NCBI RefSeq assembly: GCF_042676985.1
Contig: NZ_JBHTIK010000001.1
Location: forward strand, 248,001-312,000
Origin: Sphingosinicella xenopeptidilytica
GTDB taxonomy: Bacteria; Pseudomonadota; Alphaproteobacteria; Sphingomonadales; Sphingomonadaceae
Direction of reading: 5' to 3'
DNA length: 64,000 nt
Below are positions 49,904 to 60,021 of the stretch, one piece after another. Positions within the stretch are counted from its first letter, which is position 1. Every line of letters begins with the position of its first letter. A program made the position numbers and the translations under genes. The notes beneath the pieces are model-generated. The model searched no databases. It saw nothing but the letters and a program-made list of their open reading frames with translations, and was not told the DNA's origin.

Positions 49904-52600
49904 ATGAGCCCCTTTCCGCTTCGCCAGCCCGCTATGCTTTCTGACCGCGACGAGGTCCGCCACCTCGGGCGGCTTCTCGGCGACGTCATCCGCGATTTCG
50001 ACGGCAAGGCCGCGTTCGACACGATCGAGGCGTTGCGGCAGGCCTCGGTCGCGGTGCACCGCGACGACGGGCCGGAACGGCGCGCGGAACTGGCGCGGCT
50101 GCTCGCCGGGCTGAGCCTCGACGATGCGGTGCGCTTCATCCGCGGCTTCCTCAACTTCTCGCTGCTCGCGAACATCGCCGAGGACCGGCAGGCGGGACTT
50201 GTGCCGGAGGGATCGGAAACCCGCCCCGAACGCCTTGAAGGTGCGCTCGCTGAACTTGCGCGCCACGGCATCGCGCCGGGGGAGGTTGCGGCGACGCTCG
50301 CGGGTGCGCTCATCTCGCCCGTGCTCACCGCGCACCCGACCGAGGTGCGGCGCAAGAGCGTGATCGACCGTGAAAGCGCCATCGCCGAACTCGTCGCGCG
50401 CCGTCCTTCCGCGGACGCGCAGGCCGTGGATGCGGAGCTTTACCGCCAGATCGCGCTGCTCTGGCAGACACGCCCGCTGCGCGCGGTGCGCCTGCTTGTC
50501 GTCGACGAGATCGCGAACGTGCTCTCTGTGATGCGCGACAGCCTGCTGCCGGTGCTGCCCGCGCTGCACCGCCGCGCCGAGGCGCTGATGGGCGCCGAGG
50601 TCGGCAGTTTTCTGAAGCCGGGAAGCTGGATCGGCGGCGACCGCGACGGCAACCCGTTCGTTACCGCCGAAACGCTGAGGGCTGCGCTTGGGGGTCAGGC
50701 GCGCGCGGCGCTGCAATATTATCTGGACGAAGTGCACCGGCTCGGCGCCGAGCTTTCGATCAGCGCCTCGATCGCGGGCATCACGCCGGACCTTGCGGCG
50801 CTCGCCGACGAAAGCGGCGACGAGTCCCCGCACCGGCAGGACGAGCCTTATCGCCGTGCGCTTTCGGGCATCTATGCGCGGCTCGCCGAGACCCATGCGG
50901 AGCTGACGGGCACACGCCCGCCGCGCGCCTCGACGCTGATTGCGGAGAGCTATGCCGCGCCTGCTGCACTGATCGCCGATCTGGAGGTGGTACGCGCGAG
51001 CCTCGTGTCGCATGGCGGCGAGCGGCTTGTGGGTAGTCGTCTCGACGATCTCGTGCGCGCGGTGCGCATCTTCGGTTTCCACCTCGCCTCGCTCGACATG
51101 CGGCAGAACAGCGGCATCCACCGCGCCGTCGTCGCGGAGCTGCTCCGCGAGGCGGGCGTGTGCGGCGATTACGAAGCGCTGGGGCCGGAGGAGCGCACCG
51201 CGCTGCTGCGCCGCGAACTCGCGCACCGGCGTCTGCTCGGCGGTCCATTCGCCGCCTATTCGGACCTCGCGCAAAGCGAACTCGCCATCCTGCGCGCGGC
51301 TGCCGAAGCGCACGCGCGCTACGGTCCGGCCGCCGTTCGCAACTACGTGATCTCGCACTCGACCTGCGTCGCCGATCTGTTCGAGGTGTACCTGCTCCTG
51401 AAGGAAGTCGGCCTCTATCGCCCCGGCGATGTTCCGGCATGTGACGTCATGGTGTCGCCGCTGTTCGAGACGATCGAGGATCTCGAAGCCGCGCCCGCCG
51501 TGATGCGCGCCTTCCTGTCGATGCCGGAAGCGCAGGCGCTCGCTGATGCGCGCGGCGGCGTGCAGGAAGTGATGATCGGCTATTCGGACAGCAACAAGGA
51601 CGGCGGCTACCTGACGTCGAGCTGGGCGCTGTTCGAAGCATCGCAGGCGCTCGCCGACGTGTTCGCCGAGGCGGGCGTGCGGCTGCAGCTGTTCCACGGG
51701 CGCGGCGGCACGGTGGGGCGTGGTGGCGGCTCGGCGTTCGCGGGCATCCGCGCGCAGCCGCCGGGCACGGTCGGCGCGCGTATCCGCATCACGGAGCAGG
51801 GCGAGGTGATTGCCTCCAAATACGGCACGCCCGCGCTCGCTGCGCTCAGCCTCGAAACCATGACGTCAGCGACATTGCTCGCGACGCTGGCGCCGCCTGA
51901 AACCGATCCCGCCGACCTCGCCCGCTTCCGCGCCGCGATGGAGACGCTGAGCGACGCGGCGCGCGCGGCGTATCGCGGGCTTGTTTACGAGACGCCCGGC
52001 TTCAACACCTATTTCCGCGCAGCAACGCCCGTGGGCGAGATCGCCGAACTCAAGATCGGCTCGCGGCCGTCGTCGCGCACGAAGTCCGACCGGATCGAGG
52101 ATCTGCGCGCGATCCCGTGGGTGTTCAGCTGGTCGCAATCGCGCGTGATGCTGCCCGGCTGGTATGGCGTCGGCGCGGCGCTTGCGGGGTTTGAGGACAA
52201 GGGGCTGCTGCGCGCGATGAACGCCGAGTGGCCGTTCTTCGCGGCGACACTTTCGAACATGGGAATGGTGCTCGCGAAGTCCGATATCGACATCGCCGCG
52301 CTCTACAGCGATCTCGTGGAAGACGAGGCGCTGCGGGCCACGGTGTTCGGCGCTATCAGCACGGGTTGGCACAGCACGCGGGGTGCGCTGCTGGAGATCA
52401 CGGGCAAGACCGATGTGCTTGGCGACGATCCCGTGCTCGCGCGACGTATCCGGATGCGGCTGCCCTACATCGAGCCGCTGAATGCGCTGCAGGTGGAACT
52501 CATCCGCCGCTACCGGCGCGGCGAGACCGATGCGCGCGTGCGCGAAGGCATCCACCTCACCATCAACGGCATCGCCGCAGGTCTGCGTAACAGCGGTTAG
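49904..52600 (+). CDS. ppc: phosphoenolpyruvate carboxylase
   Basis: 898 aa. Catalytic His in TAHPTEVRRKS, the FHGRGGTVGRGGG loop, GYSDSNKDGGYLTS, and the C-terminal LRNSG. It replenishes oxaloacetate from PEP. It is slightly shorter than E. coli Ppc (883) plus N-terminal extension; start at ATG 49904 is uncertain (ATG 49934 is an alternative). It overlaps the convergent dapE by 4 bp. Confidence 0.97.
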   Translation: MSPFPLRQPAMLSDRDEVRHLGRLLGDVIRDFDGKAAFDTIEALRQASVAVHRDDGPERRAELARLLAGLSLDDAVRFIRGFLNFSLLANIAEDRQAGLVPEGSETRPERLEGALAELARHGIAPGEVAATLAGALISPVLTAHPTEVRRKSVIDRESAIAELVARRPSADAQAVDAELYRQIALLWQTRPLRAVRLLVVDEIANVLSVMRDSLLPVLPALHRRAEALMGAEVGSFLKPGSWIGGDRDGNPFVTAETLRAALGGQARAALQYYLDEVHRLGAELSISASIAGITPDLAALADESGDESPHRQDEPYRRALSGIYARLAETHAELTGTRPPRASTLIAESYAAPAALIADLEVVRASLVSHGGERLVGSRLDDLVRAVRIFGFHLASLDMRQNSGIHRAVVAELLREAGVCGDYEALGPEERTALLRRELAHRRLLGGPFAAYSDLAQSELAILRAAAEAHARYGPAAVRNYVISHSTCVADLFEVYLLLKEVGLYRPGDVPACDVMVSPLFETIEDLEAAPAVMRAFLSMPEAQALADARGGVQEVMIGYSDSNKDGGYLTSSWALFEASQALADVFAEAGVRLQLFHGRGGTVGRGGGSAFAGIRAQPPGTVGARIRITEQGEVIASKYGTPALAALSLETMTSATLLATLAPPETDPADLARFRAAMETLSDAARAAYRGLVYETPGFNTYFRAATPVGEIAELKIGSRPSSRTKSDRIEDLRAIPWVFSWSQSRVMLPGWYGVGAALAGFEDKGLLRAMNAEWPFFAATLSNMGMVLAKSDIDIAALYSDLVEDEALRATVFGAISTGWHSTRGALLEITGKTDVLGDDPVLARRIRMRLPYIEPLNALQVELIRRYRRGETDARVREGIHLTINGIAAGLRNSG

Positions 52601-53733
52601 GCGAAATACTCGCGGAGGATGCGCCCGTAGATGCGGGTGAGCGCGTGGAGATCATCCACCGCGACATGCTCGTCGACCTTGTGCATCGACTGGCCGGGTA
52701 GGCCGAATTCGACGACCGGGCAGAGGCGCCGGATGAAGCGCGCGTCGGATGTGCCGCCGCTTGTCGAAAACTCGGTTTCGACACCGGTTTCGGCGCGGAT
52801 CGCATCGGCGAGAAGCGCACTGAAATCACCGGGTTCGGTGAGGAAGGCCTCACCGGAAATCTTCGCCTCGACGCTTGCACCGGCCGTCTCGCGCGCGGCG
52901 ACCTTTTCGATCCACTGCACGAGGCCCGCGCCTGTATGCTCGTCGTTGAAACGGATGTTGAGCCGCGCTTCGGCGGTCGCTGGGATCACGTTTGTTGCTG
53001 GGTTGCCGACGGTCATGTCGGTGACTTCGAGGTTCGACGGATCGAACCACGCATTGCCGATATCAAGCTCGCGCGCCTGCAGCGCGTGGAGAATGTTGAC
53101 GAGGTGACGGACGGGATTGTCGGCCATGTGCGGATAAGCGACGTGGCCTTGCGCGCCCTGCACACGAATCCACACGTTCACCGATCCGCGCCGCCCGATC
53201 TTCACCATGTCGCCGAGGCGGTGGCGGCTGGTGGGTTCGCCGACGAGGCAGTGATCGGGGACGTTGCCGGTCGCCTCCATCCAGTCGAGCAGCGGCTTGG
53301 TGCCGAACGTGGCCGGGCCTTCCTCGTCGCCGGTGATGACGAAGCTGAGCGAACCCTGCGTGGGAATATTCCCGGCCGCCGCCGCGACGAACGCGGCGAT
53401 GGCGCCCTTCATGTCGGCGGCGCCGCGCCCGACGAGCTGGCCATTTCGCACTTCGGCGGCGAACGGCTCCACGGACCAGCCGTCACGGTTGCCTACCGGC
53501 ACGACATCGGTGTGCCCGGCGAAGGCGAAATGAGGACCACCGCTCCCGATCCGCGCGAACAGATTGTGCACGGGGCCGTCGGGCGCCTCGCCCCACACGT
53601 GCCGCCACACCTTGAAGCCGATCGCCTCCAGCGTTTCGGCAAGCACGGCCTGCGCGCCCTCGTCGCGCGGGGTGATGCTGGGGCAGTGGATGAGCGCACG
53701 GGTGAGCGCGAGCGGATCGATGGCAGCGGACAT
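52597..53733 (-). CDS. dapE: succinyl-diaminopimelate desuccinylase
   Basis: 378 aa. Zn ligands in FAFAGHTDVVPVG (His) and GRGAADMKGAIAAF (Asp), catalytic Glu in TGDEEGPA, and the C-terminal GGTSDARFIRRLCPVVEFGLPGQSMHKVDEHV. M20 family; it makes L,L-diaminopimelate for lysine and peptidoglycan. The 41-bp gap to the divergent cupin gene is short, so the two promoters must overlap. Confidence 0.96.
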   Translation of the reverse strand: MSAAIDPLALTRALIHCPSITPRDEGAQAVLAETLEAIGFKVWRHVWGEAPDGPVHNLFARIGSGGPHFAFAGHTDVVPVGNRDGWSVEPFAAEVRNGQLVGRGAADMKGAIAAFVAAAAGNIPTQGSLSFVITGDEEGPATFGTKPLLDWMEATGNVPDHCLVGEPTSRHRLGDMVKIGRRGSVNVWIRVQGAQGHVAYPHMADNPVRHLVNILHALQARELDIGNAWFDPSNLEVTDMTVGNPATNVIPATAEARLNIRFNDEHTGAGLVQWIEKVAARETAGASVEAKISGEAFLTEPGDFSALLADAIRAETGVETEFSTSGGTSDARFIRRLCPVVEFGLPGQSMHKVDEHVAVDDLHALTRIYGRILREYFA

Positions 53734-53774
53734 GAGAGGTGCTTATAGTGGCGCCGCTGGGTTAAGGAAGCGCC

Positions 53775-54227
53775 ATGCCAAAACTCGATCTCGATGCGAT
53801 CCCCGAAGTCTGCCGCACGGGCTATCCCGCGCCTTTCAATGCCGCTGTCGCGGGCCGGCACTACCGGCGTCTTGCGGGGCCGGGCGGGCTCACCGATTTC
53901 GGCGTCAATTTCTGCAGGCTCGAACCCGGCGGATGGTCGAGCCAGCGCCACTGGCACAGCAAGGAAGATGAATTCGCCATCCTGATTTCAGGCGAGGCGG
54001 TGCTGGTGACGAACGCGGGCGAAACGCTGATGCGCCCGGGTGACTGCGCGGCCTTTCCGAAGGATGACGGCGACGCGCACCATTTCGTGAATCGATCGAA
54101 CGCGGACGCGGTGCTGCTCGTCGTCGGCAGCAATGTCCCCGATGATATGTGCACCTATCCCGATATCGACATGCACCTGCCGCGGAACGACGGGCCGTTC
54201 ACGCGCAAGGACGGCAGCGCTTTCTGA
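53775..54227 (+). CDS. cupin domain protein
   Basis: 150 aa, preceded by AAGGA. A single cupin fold: FCRLEPGGWSSQRHWHSKEDEFAILISGEAVLVTNAGETLMRPGDCAAFPKDDGDAHHFVNRSNADAVLLVVGS, with the HxH-E and later H metal ligands. N-terminal LDAIPEVCRTGYPAPFN is typical of a group of unannotated proteobacterial cupins. Substrate unknown. Confidence 0.88.
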   Translation: MPKLDLDAIPEVCRTGYPAPFNAAVAGRHYRRLAGPGGLTDFGVNFCRLEPGGWSSQRHWHSKEDEFAILISGEAVLVTNAGETLMRPGDCAAFPKDDGDAHHFVNRSNADAVLLVVGSNVPDDMCTYPDIDMHLPRNDGPFTRKDGSAF

Positions 54228-54243
54228 GCGTTGCCGGCTGGCT

Positions 54244-55014
54244 TTACCCGATCGCGTTCAGGAACGTGTCCATCTCCGCCGCCACCTTTTCGCGGACGGG
54301 ATCGTGGAACAGCCAGTGCCCCGCGCCGGTGATCTCGCGGTAGTCGGTGTGGCCGGTGAGCGCGCGTGCGGTTGCGCGGGCGACGGCGATGGGCGTGATA
54401 CGGTCGCGGTCGCCGACGACGACGAGCGCAGGCATCGAAAGTTTGCCGTAGTCCACCCGCGCTCCGCGCGTCTTGTCGGCCCACGGCATCGACATCTGGA
54501 AGAGCACGCGGCCCGAATCCCACACCAGCTTCGCGATTTCCGCATTCGCGACATCGAAGGGCACTTCGTTGAAGATGCCCCAGCGTGCGCGCTCGGCGTC
54601 GATCTTTGTCGGCTGCTTCCACCACTGGCGCTTCACGGCGATGCCGAACACGGTGCGGAGCGGCGCCAGCGAAATGCTCTGCGTCTCCGCCGTCGGCCCG
54701 GGCGACAGCAGGATGAGCCCGCGCGCACCGGCGGCCTCCGCCACCTTCTGCGCGAGCATACCGCCCATCGAATGGCCGACGATCACCGGGCTTTCGGGCA
54801 GCGTGCGCACCACGGCCGCGATGGCGTCGACATAGTCCTGCACGCCGATGGTGGCGAGGATGGCGGGCGGCGGCTCGGCGGGGTCGATGTCGTGATAGGG
54901 CAGCGCAGGGGCATGGACGGCGTATCCTGCGGTGCGGTAGCGATCTGTGAACCAGTCCCACACATGCGGCGTCGACCACATGCCGTGGATGAAGAGAAGC
55001 GGCGGCTTGCTCAT
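54244..55014 (-). CDS. alpha/beta hydrolase
   Basis: 256 aa from ATG 55014, with GGAGGG seven bases upstream. Oxyanion HGMWSTPHVW, nucleophile elbow GHSMGG (Ser), Asp in VVVGDRDRITP and catalytic His in TGAGHWLFHD. It is a serine hydrolase/lipase-like enzyme; substrate not predictable. It is leftward, and the divergence from maeB is only 35 bp with same strand, so possibly co-transcribed. Confidence 0.88.
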   Translation of the reverse strand: MSKPPLLFIHGMWSTPHVWDWFTDRYRTAGYAVHAPALPYHDIDPAEPPPAILATIGVQDYVDAIAAVVRTLPESPVIVGHSMGGMLAQKVAEAAGARGLILLSPGPTAETQSISLAPLRTVFGIAVKRQWWKQPTKIDAERARWGIFNEVPFDVANAEIAKLVWDSGRVLFQMSMPWADKTRGARVDYGKLSMPALVVVGDRDRITPIAVARATARALTGHTDYREITGAGHWLFHDPVREKVAAEMDTFLNAIG

Positions 55015-55048
55015 GGACGGGCCCTCCGGTTCGCCAAACAGGGGCAGG

Positions 55049-57310
55049 TTAGTCGACAACGCCGCTTGCCGCCAGCACCGACATCGTCACGAGATCGCTC
55101 GTCGTCGAGGTCATCGGCACGATCTGCACGGGTTTCGACATGCCCATCAAAAGCGGCCCGAACACGCGTCCGCCGCCCAGCTCCTTCAGCAGCTTCGCGG
55201 AGATGTTCGCCGAATGCAGACCGGGCATGATCAGCACGTTCGCAGGGCCGGTGAGGCGGCTGAACGGATAGAGCTTCGCCATGTCGCGATTGAGCGCGAC
55301 GTCGGCGGACATCTCGCCTTCGTATTCGAAACCGACGCGGCGATCGTCGAGCACGGCGACCGCTTCGCGCAGCACGTTGGTGATGTCCCCCGGCGGATTG
55401 CCGAAGTTCGAATAGGAGAGGAAGGCGACGCGCGGCGTCTTGCCCATGCGGCGGGCGACGCTCGCGGTCTGCTCCGCGATGTCGGCAAGCTGTTCAGCAC
55501 TTGGGCGCTCGTTCACCGTGGTGTCGGCGATGAGGAAGCTGTCGGAGCGGCCGACGATGAGGTGGATGCCGAAGGGCACGTGGCGCGGCGCCGGGTCGAT
55601 CACCTGCTGCACCTGGCTCAGCGTCTGGCTGAAATGGCGCGTCACGCCGGTAACGAGCACGTCGCCGTGGCCGAGCGCGACAAGGAGCGCGCCGAAGATG
55701 TTGCGGTCCTGATTCACCATGCGCTGCGCGTCGCGGTAGAGCACACCCTTGCGCTGCAGGCGCCGGTAGAGATGCTCGGCCATGCCGGGCACCAGCGGGC
55801 TGATGCGGCTGTTGTGGATCTCGAAGCTGCCGGTGTCCTCCACGCCGAGCCTCTGCAGCCCCTCCTTCACGCGCTCGTCGCGGCCGACGAGCACAGGGAT
55901 ACCGTAGCCCGCGCTCTTGATCGTCATCGCGGCGCGTAGCACGGTTTCTTCCTCGCCCTCGGCGAAGACGATGCGCTTGGGATTCGCCTTGGCGGCGTCG
56001 TAGCTGTTCGAAAGGACTGCCGTCGTCGGGTTGAGCCGCGCGCGCAACTCGGTGCGGTAGGCGTCCTCATCGATGATCGGACGCTGCGCGACGCCGGTCT
56101 TCATCGCGGCGCGTGCGACGGCGAGCGGAATCGCTTCGATCAGGCGCGGGTCGAAGGGCGCGGGGATGATGTATTCGGGGCCGAACACCGGCTGCTTGCC
56201 GTAAGCGACGGCGACCTCGTCCGGCACCGTCTCGCGCGCGAGGTCGGCGAGCGCTTCGGCGGCGGCGATCTTCATTTCCTCATTGATCGTCGTCGCGCGC
56301 ACGTCGAGCGCGCCGCGGAAAATGTAGGGGAAGCCGAGGACGTTGTTGACCTGGTTCGGATAGTCCGAGCGGCCCGTTGCGATGATCGCGTCGGAGCGCA
56401 CGGCGTGCGCATCCTCGGGCAGGATCTCGGGCACCGGGTTCGCCATCGCGAAGATGATGGGATTGGGCGCCATCGCCTTCACCATCTCGGGCGTCACCGC
56501 GCCCGCGGCGGAGAGGCCCAGGAACACGTCCGCGCCCTTCATGGCATCCATCAGCGTGCGTTCGCCGGTCTCGATCGCATACGCGGATTTCCACTGGTTG
56601 AGATCGTGGCGATCCTTGTGGATCACCCCCTCGCGGTCGCACATGCGGACGTTCGTGCGCGGCATCCCCATCGCGATGATGAGCTCGGCACAGGCGATGG
56701 CGGCGGCGCCGGCGCCGTTCACCACCATCTTCACGTCCTTGATCGACTTGCCGGTGATCTTCAGCGCGTTGATGAGGCCGGCGGCGGAGATGATCGCGGT
56801 GCCGTGCTGGTCGTCGTGGAACACGGGGATATTCATCATCTCGCGCAGGCGGCTTTCGATGATGAAGCAGTCCGGCGAGGCGATGTCTTCAAGGTTGATG
56901 CCGCCGAAACTCGGTTCCATCAGCGAAATGGCGCTCACCAGCGCATCGACGTCTTCGCTCGCAAGCTCGATGTCGATTGCGTCGACGTCGGCGAAGCGCT
57001 TGAAGAGGACGGCCTTGCCTTCCATCACCGGCTTCGAGGCGAGTGCGCCGAGGTTGCCGAGGCCGAGGATGGCGGTGCCGTTGGAGATAACGGCAACGAG
57101 GTTGCCCTTGGCGGTGTAGTCGTAGGCGAGCACGGGATCGGCGGCGATCGCTTCCACGGGCACGGCGACGCCGGGGGAGTAAGCGAGGCTGAGGTCGCGC
57201 TGCGTCGCCATCGGCTTCGATGCGATGATCTCGATCTTGCCCGGACGGCCCTGCGAATGGAATTGCAGGGCTTCCTGATCGCTGAACTTGACCGAACTGC
57301 CTTTTGACAA
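55049..57310 (-). CDS. maeB: NADP-dependent malic enzyme with phosphotransacetylase-like C-terminal domain
   Basis: 753 aa from a TTG start with GGAGAA upstream. The malic domain carries SLAYSPGVAVP, VFHDDQHGTAIISAAGLINAL and AGAAAIACAELII (NADP), and DVFLGLSAAGAV. The C-terminal half is PTA_PTB-like (IVFAEGEEETVLRAA, NADTTVNERPSAEQLADIAEQTA). It decarboxylates malate to pyruvate and the PTA domain senses acetyl-CoA. Its first codon overlaps the frame of mutS at the divergent junction. Confidence 0.95.
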   Translation of the reverse strand: MSKGSSVKFSDQEALQFHSQGRPGKIEIIASKPMATQRDLSLAYSPGVAVPVEAIAADPVLAYDYTAKGNLVAVISNGTAILGLGNLGALASKPVMEGKAVLFKRFADVDAIDIELASEDVDALVSAISLMEPSFGGINLEDIASPDCFIIESRLREMMNIPVFHDDQHGTAIISAAGLINALKITGKSIKDVKMVVNGAGAAAIACAELIIAMGMPRTNVRMCDREGVIHKDRHDLNQWKSAYAIETGERTLMDAMKGADVFLGLSAAGAVTPEMVKAMAPNPIIFAMANPVPEILPEDAHAVRSDAIIATGRSDYPNQVNNVLGFPYIFRGALDVRATTINEEMKIAAAEALADLARETVPDEVAVAYGKQPVFGPEYIIPAPFDPRLIEAIPLAVARAAMKTGVAQRPIIDEDAYRTELRARLNPTTAVLSNSYDAAKANPKRIVFAEGEEETVLRAAMTIKSAGYGIPVLVGRDERVKEGLQRLGVEDTGSFEIHNSRISPLVPGMAEHLYRRLQRKGVLYRDAQRMVNQDRNIFGALLVALGHGDVLVTGVTRHFSQTLSQVQQVIDPAPRHVPFGIHLIVGRSDSFLIADTTVNERPSAEQLADIAEQTASVARRMGKTPRVAFLSYSNFGNPPGDITNVLREAVAVLDDRRVGFEYEGEMSADVALNRDMAKLYPFSRLTGPANVLIMPGLHSANISAKLLKELGGGRVFGPLLMGMSKPVQIVPMTSTTSDLVTMSVLAASGVVD

Positions 57311-57354
57311 ATGTTTTCTCCACCAAGGCGCCTGAGATCGCTATTAGCGTCCGC

Positions 57355-60021
57355 ATGTGCGCTGACGCCAGTCCTCAATCCGTGAAATCTGTAAAAGCGG
57401 ATTCCCCCTCGCCCATGATGGAGCAGTACCTCGCGCTGAAGGCAGAGGCCGGGGACAGCCTGCTGTTCTTCCGCATGGGCGATTTCTACGAGATGTTCTT
57501 TCAGGATGCTGTCGCGGCGGCCGGCGCGCTCGATATCGCGCTGACCAAGCGCGGCCAGCATCTGGGCGAGGATATTGCGATGTGCGGCGTCCCCGCGCAC
57601 AGCCATGAAACGTACCTGGCGCGGCTGATCTCGAAGGGCTTCCGCGTCGCCATCGCCGAGCAGGTTGAAGACCCGGCGGAGGCGAAGAAGCGCGGATCGA
57701 AATCGGTGGTGCGCCGCGCGGTCATCCGCGTCGTGACGCCGGGCACGCTCACAGAGGAGAACCTGCTCGATGCGCGGAGCGCCAATCGCCTCGCCGCCAT
57801 CGGTGAGGCGGAAGGGCGCATGGGCCTTGCGTGGTGCGACCTGTCGTCGGGCGAGTTCATGACCGCGCCGGTGGACGCCGCACTCGTCGGCGCGGAGCTG
57901 GCGCGGCTGCGTCCCGCCGAGCTTCTGCTCGCGGACGGCAGAGAGGCGCCCGCCATATCCCTCGCCAGCCACCTCGTCGCAGTGCGGCCGCGCGCCGATT
58001 TCGACAGCACGGCGGGCGAGCGGAAGCTGTGCCGCCGGTTCGATGTTGGCACGCTCGACGGCTTCGGGGCGTTCACGCGCGCCGAGCTGGCAGCGGCGGG
58101 TGCGCTCATGGCCTTCGTCGAGGCGACGCAGAAAGACGCCGCCGTGCGCCTGCGTCCGCCCGCACGGCACCTTCCCGAAAGCGCCATGCTGATCGATGCG
58201 GCGACGCGCGCCAGCCTCGAACTCGCCGAAACCATGGCGGGCAGCCGCAAGGGCTCGCTCCTTGATTGCATCGACCTCACCGTCACCGGCGCGGGCGCAC
58301 GCCGTCTCGGCGCCGATCTCGCCGCGCCGCTCACCGATCCCGAAACCATTGCCCGGCGTCTCGATCTCGTCGGCTGGTTCGTCGGTGCGCCGACCATACG
58401 TGAACGTGTCCGCGCCGCGCTGAAACGCATTGCCGATATCGAACGCGCGCTCGGCCGGCTCTCGGCGGGGCGCGGCAGTCCGCGCGATCTCGGCCTGCTG
58501 CGCGATGCGCTGTCGGGTGCGCTCGATCTCAAGCGATTGCTTTCCGAAAGCCAGCTCGGCGTGCCGGCGATGCTTGCGGACTGCCTCGACCGCATCGGGC
58601 CCCACGGTGCGCTCGTCGAAGGCCTCGCCGCCGCGCTCGTGCCTGAGCCTGGCTTTTCCGTGTCCGACGGCGGCTTCATCGCGGAAGGCTTCGACCCGGC
58701 ACTCGATGAACTGCACGGGCTCGCGCAGGACGGGCGCCGCCACATCGCGGCGCTGGAGGCGCGCTACCGCGATGCGACGGGGATCGCCGCGCTCAAGATC
58801 CGCCACAACAACGTGCTCGGCTATCACGTTGAGGTCTCGGCGCGCTATGCGGACCCGCTGATGGCGGCGGACAGCGGCTTCACACATCGGCAGACGCTGG
58901 CGGGTGTCGTCCGCTTCAACAGCGTTGATCTCGCTGATCTCGCCGCGCGCATCGCCGAGGCGTCTACGAAGGCGCTGGCTCAGGAAACCGCGCATTTTGC
59001 GGCGCTTCGCGACACTGTGCTCGCCGAAGCGGAAGCCGCCGGCGAAACGGCAGCCGCGCTCGCCCGCATCGATGTCGCCGCAGCGCTTGCCGAGCTTGCC
59101 GCACGCGGCGGCTGGGTACGGCCCGAGGTCGACGCGAGCACCGCCTTCGATATTCGCGGCGGCCGCCATCCGGTCGTCGAGGCGGCGCTCGGCACGAAGC
59201 GCGAGGCGTTCGTCGCGAACGATTGCGATCTTGGGCCGGAATGCCGCCTGTGGCTTCTCACTGGCCCCAACATGGCCGGTAAATCGACCTTTCTGCGCCA
59301 GAACGCGCTCCTCGCCGTGCTCGCACAGACGGGCAGCTTCGTGCCCGCCGCGTCGGCACATATCGGCGTCGTCGATCGGTTGTTCAGCCGCGTCGGCGCA
59401 TCGGACAATCTCGCCGAGGGGCGCTCGACCTTCATGGTCGAGATGGTGGAGACGGCGGCGATCCTGCGGCAGGCGACGGCGCGCTCGCTTGTCATCCTCG
59501 ACGAGGTCGGGCGCGGCACCTCCACCTACGACGGGCTCGCCATCGCATGGGCGGTGGTGGAGGCGGTGCACGACAGCCTCGCCAGCCGCTGCCTGTTCGC
59601 AACGCACTATCACGAGCTGACCGTACTCGCCGAGCGCCTCTCCGCCGTGCATCTCGCGACGGTGAAGGTACGCGAATGGAAGGGCGAACTCGTGTTCCTG
59701 CACGAGGTGATCGCCGGCGCGGCCGATCGCAGCTACGGCCTCGCCGTCGCGCGTCTCGCGGGGCTGCCGGAGCTCGTCACGCACCGCGCTTCCGAGGTGC
59801 TCGCGCGGTTGGAGCAGGGCAAGGCGAAGACCGGCGGCATCGCCGCGGGCCTCGGCGACTTGCCGCTGTTCAGCGCCGCCGCGCCGGCCGCCCCGGCCCG
59901 CGACGCGCTTCGGGATGCGCTCACCGCGCTGCGGCCGGACGAGATGAGCCCGCGAGAGGCGCTCGATGCGCTCTACGACCTCAAGCGCTTGGCAGATGGC
60001 GGCGGAGGGGCGATATCATGA
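57355..60021 (+). CDS. mutS: DNA mismatch repair ATPase MutS
   Basis: 888 aa from ATG 57355; an ATG-less extension to 57304 is open but would overlap maeB. Mismatch-sensing Phe-x-Glu is in LLFFRMGDFYEMFF, Walker A in TGPNMAGKSTFLRQ, Walker B VILDEVGRGTSTYDG and the signature ATHYHEL. The C-terminal part has the helix-hairpin dimer motif region. It overlaps glnD by 4 bp (ATGA), an arrangement common in alphaproteobacteria. Confidence 0.97.
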   Translation: MCADASPQSVKSVKADSPSPMMEQYLALKAEAGDSLLFFRMGDFYEMFFQDAVAAAGALDIALTKRGQHLGEDIAMCGVPAHSHETYLARLISKGFRVAIAEQVEDPAEAKKRGSKSVVRRAVIRVVTPGTLTEENLLDARSANRLAAIGEAEGRMGLAWCDLSSGEFMTAPVDAALVGAELARLRPAELLLADGREAPAISLASHLVAVRPRADFDSTAGERKLCRRFDVGTLDGFGAFTRAELAAAGALMAFVEATQKDAAVRLRPPARHLPESAMLIDAATRASLELAETMAGSRKGSLLDCIDLTVTGAGARRLGADLAAPLTDPETIARRLDLVGWFVGAPTIRERVRAALKRIADIERALGRLSAGRGSPRDLGLLRDALSGALDLKRLLSESQLGVPAMLADCLDRIGPHGALVEGLAAALVPEPGFSVSDGGFIAEGFDPALDELHGLAQDGRRHIAALEARYRDATGIAALKIRHNNVLGYHVEVSARYADPLMAADSGFTHRQTLAGVVRFNSVDLADLAARIAEASTKALAQETAHFAALRDTVLAEAEAAGETAAALARIDVAAALAELAARGGWVRPEVDASTAFDIRGGRHPVVEAALGTKREAFVANDCDLGPECRLWLLTGPNMAGKSTFLRQNALLAVLAQTGSFVPAASAHIGVVDRLFSRVGASDNLAEGRSTFMVEMVETAAILRQATARSLVILDEVGRGTSTYDGLAIAWAVVEAVHDSLASRCLFATHYHELTVLAERLSAVHLATVKVREWKGELVFLHEVIAGAADRSYGLAVARLAGLPELVTHRASEVLARLEQGKAKTGGIAAGLGDLPLFSAAAPAAPARDALRDALTALRPDEMSPREALDALYDLKRLADGGGGAIS

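Noticed and set aside
57025..59784. 919-aa open reading frame on the minus strand across mutS and maeB
   Set aside because: It is antisense to two well-recognised genes, is Arg/Ala-rich and shows no domain. Long antisense frames are expected at this GC content.
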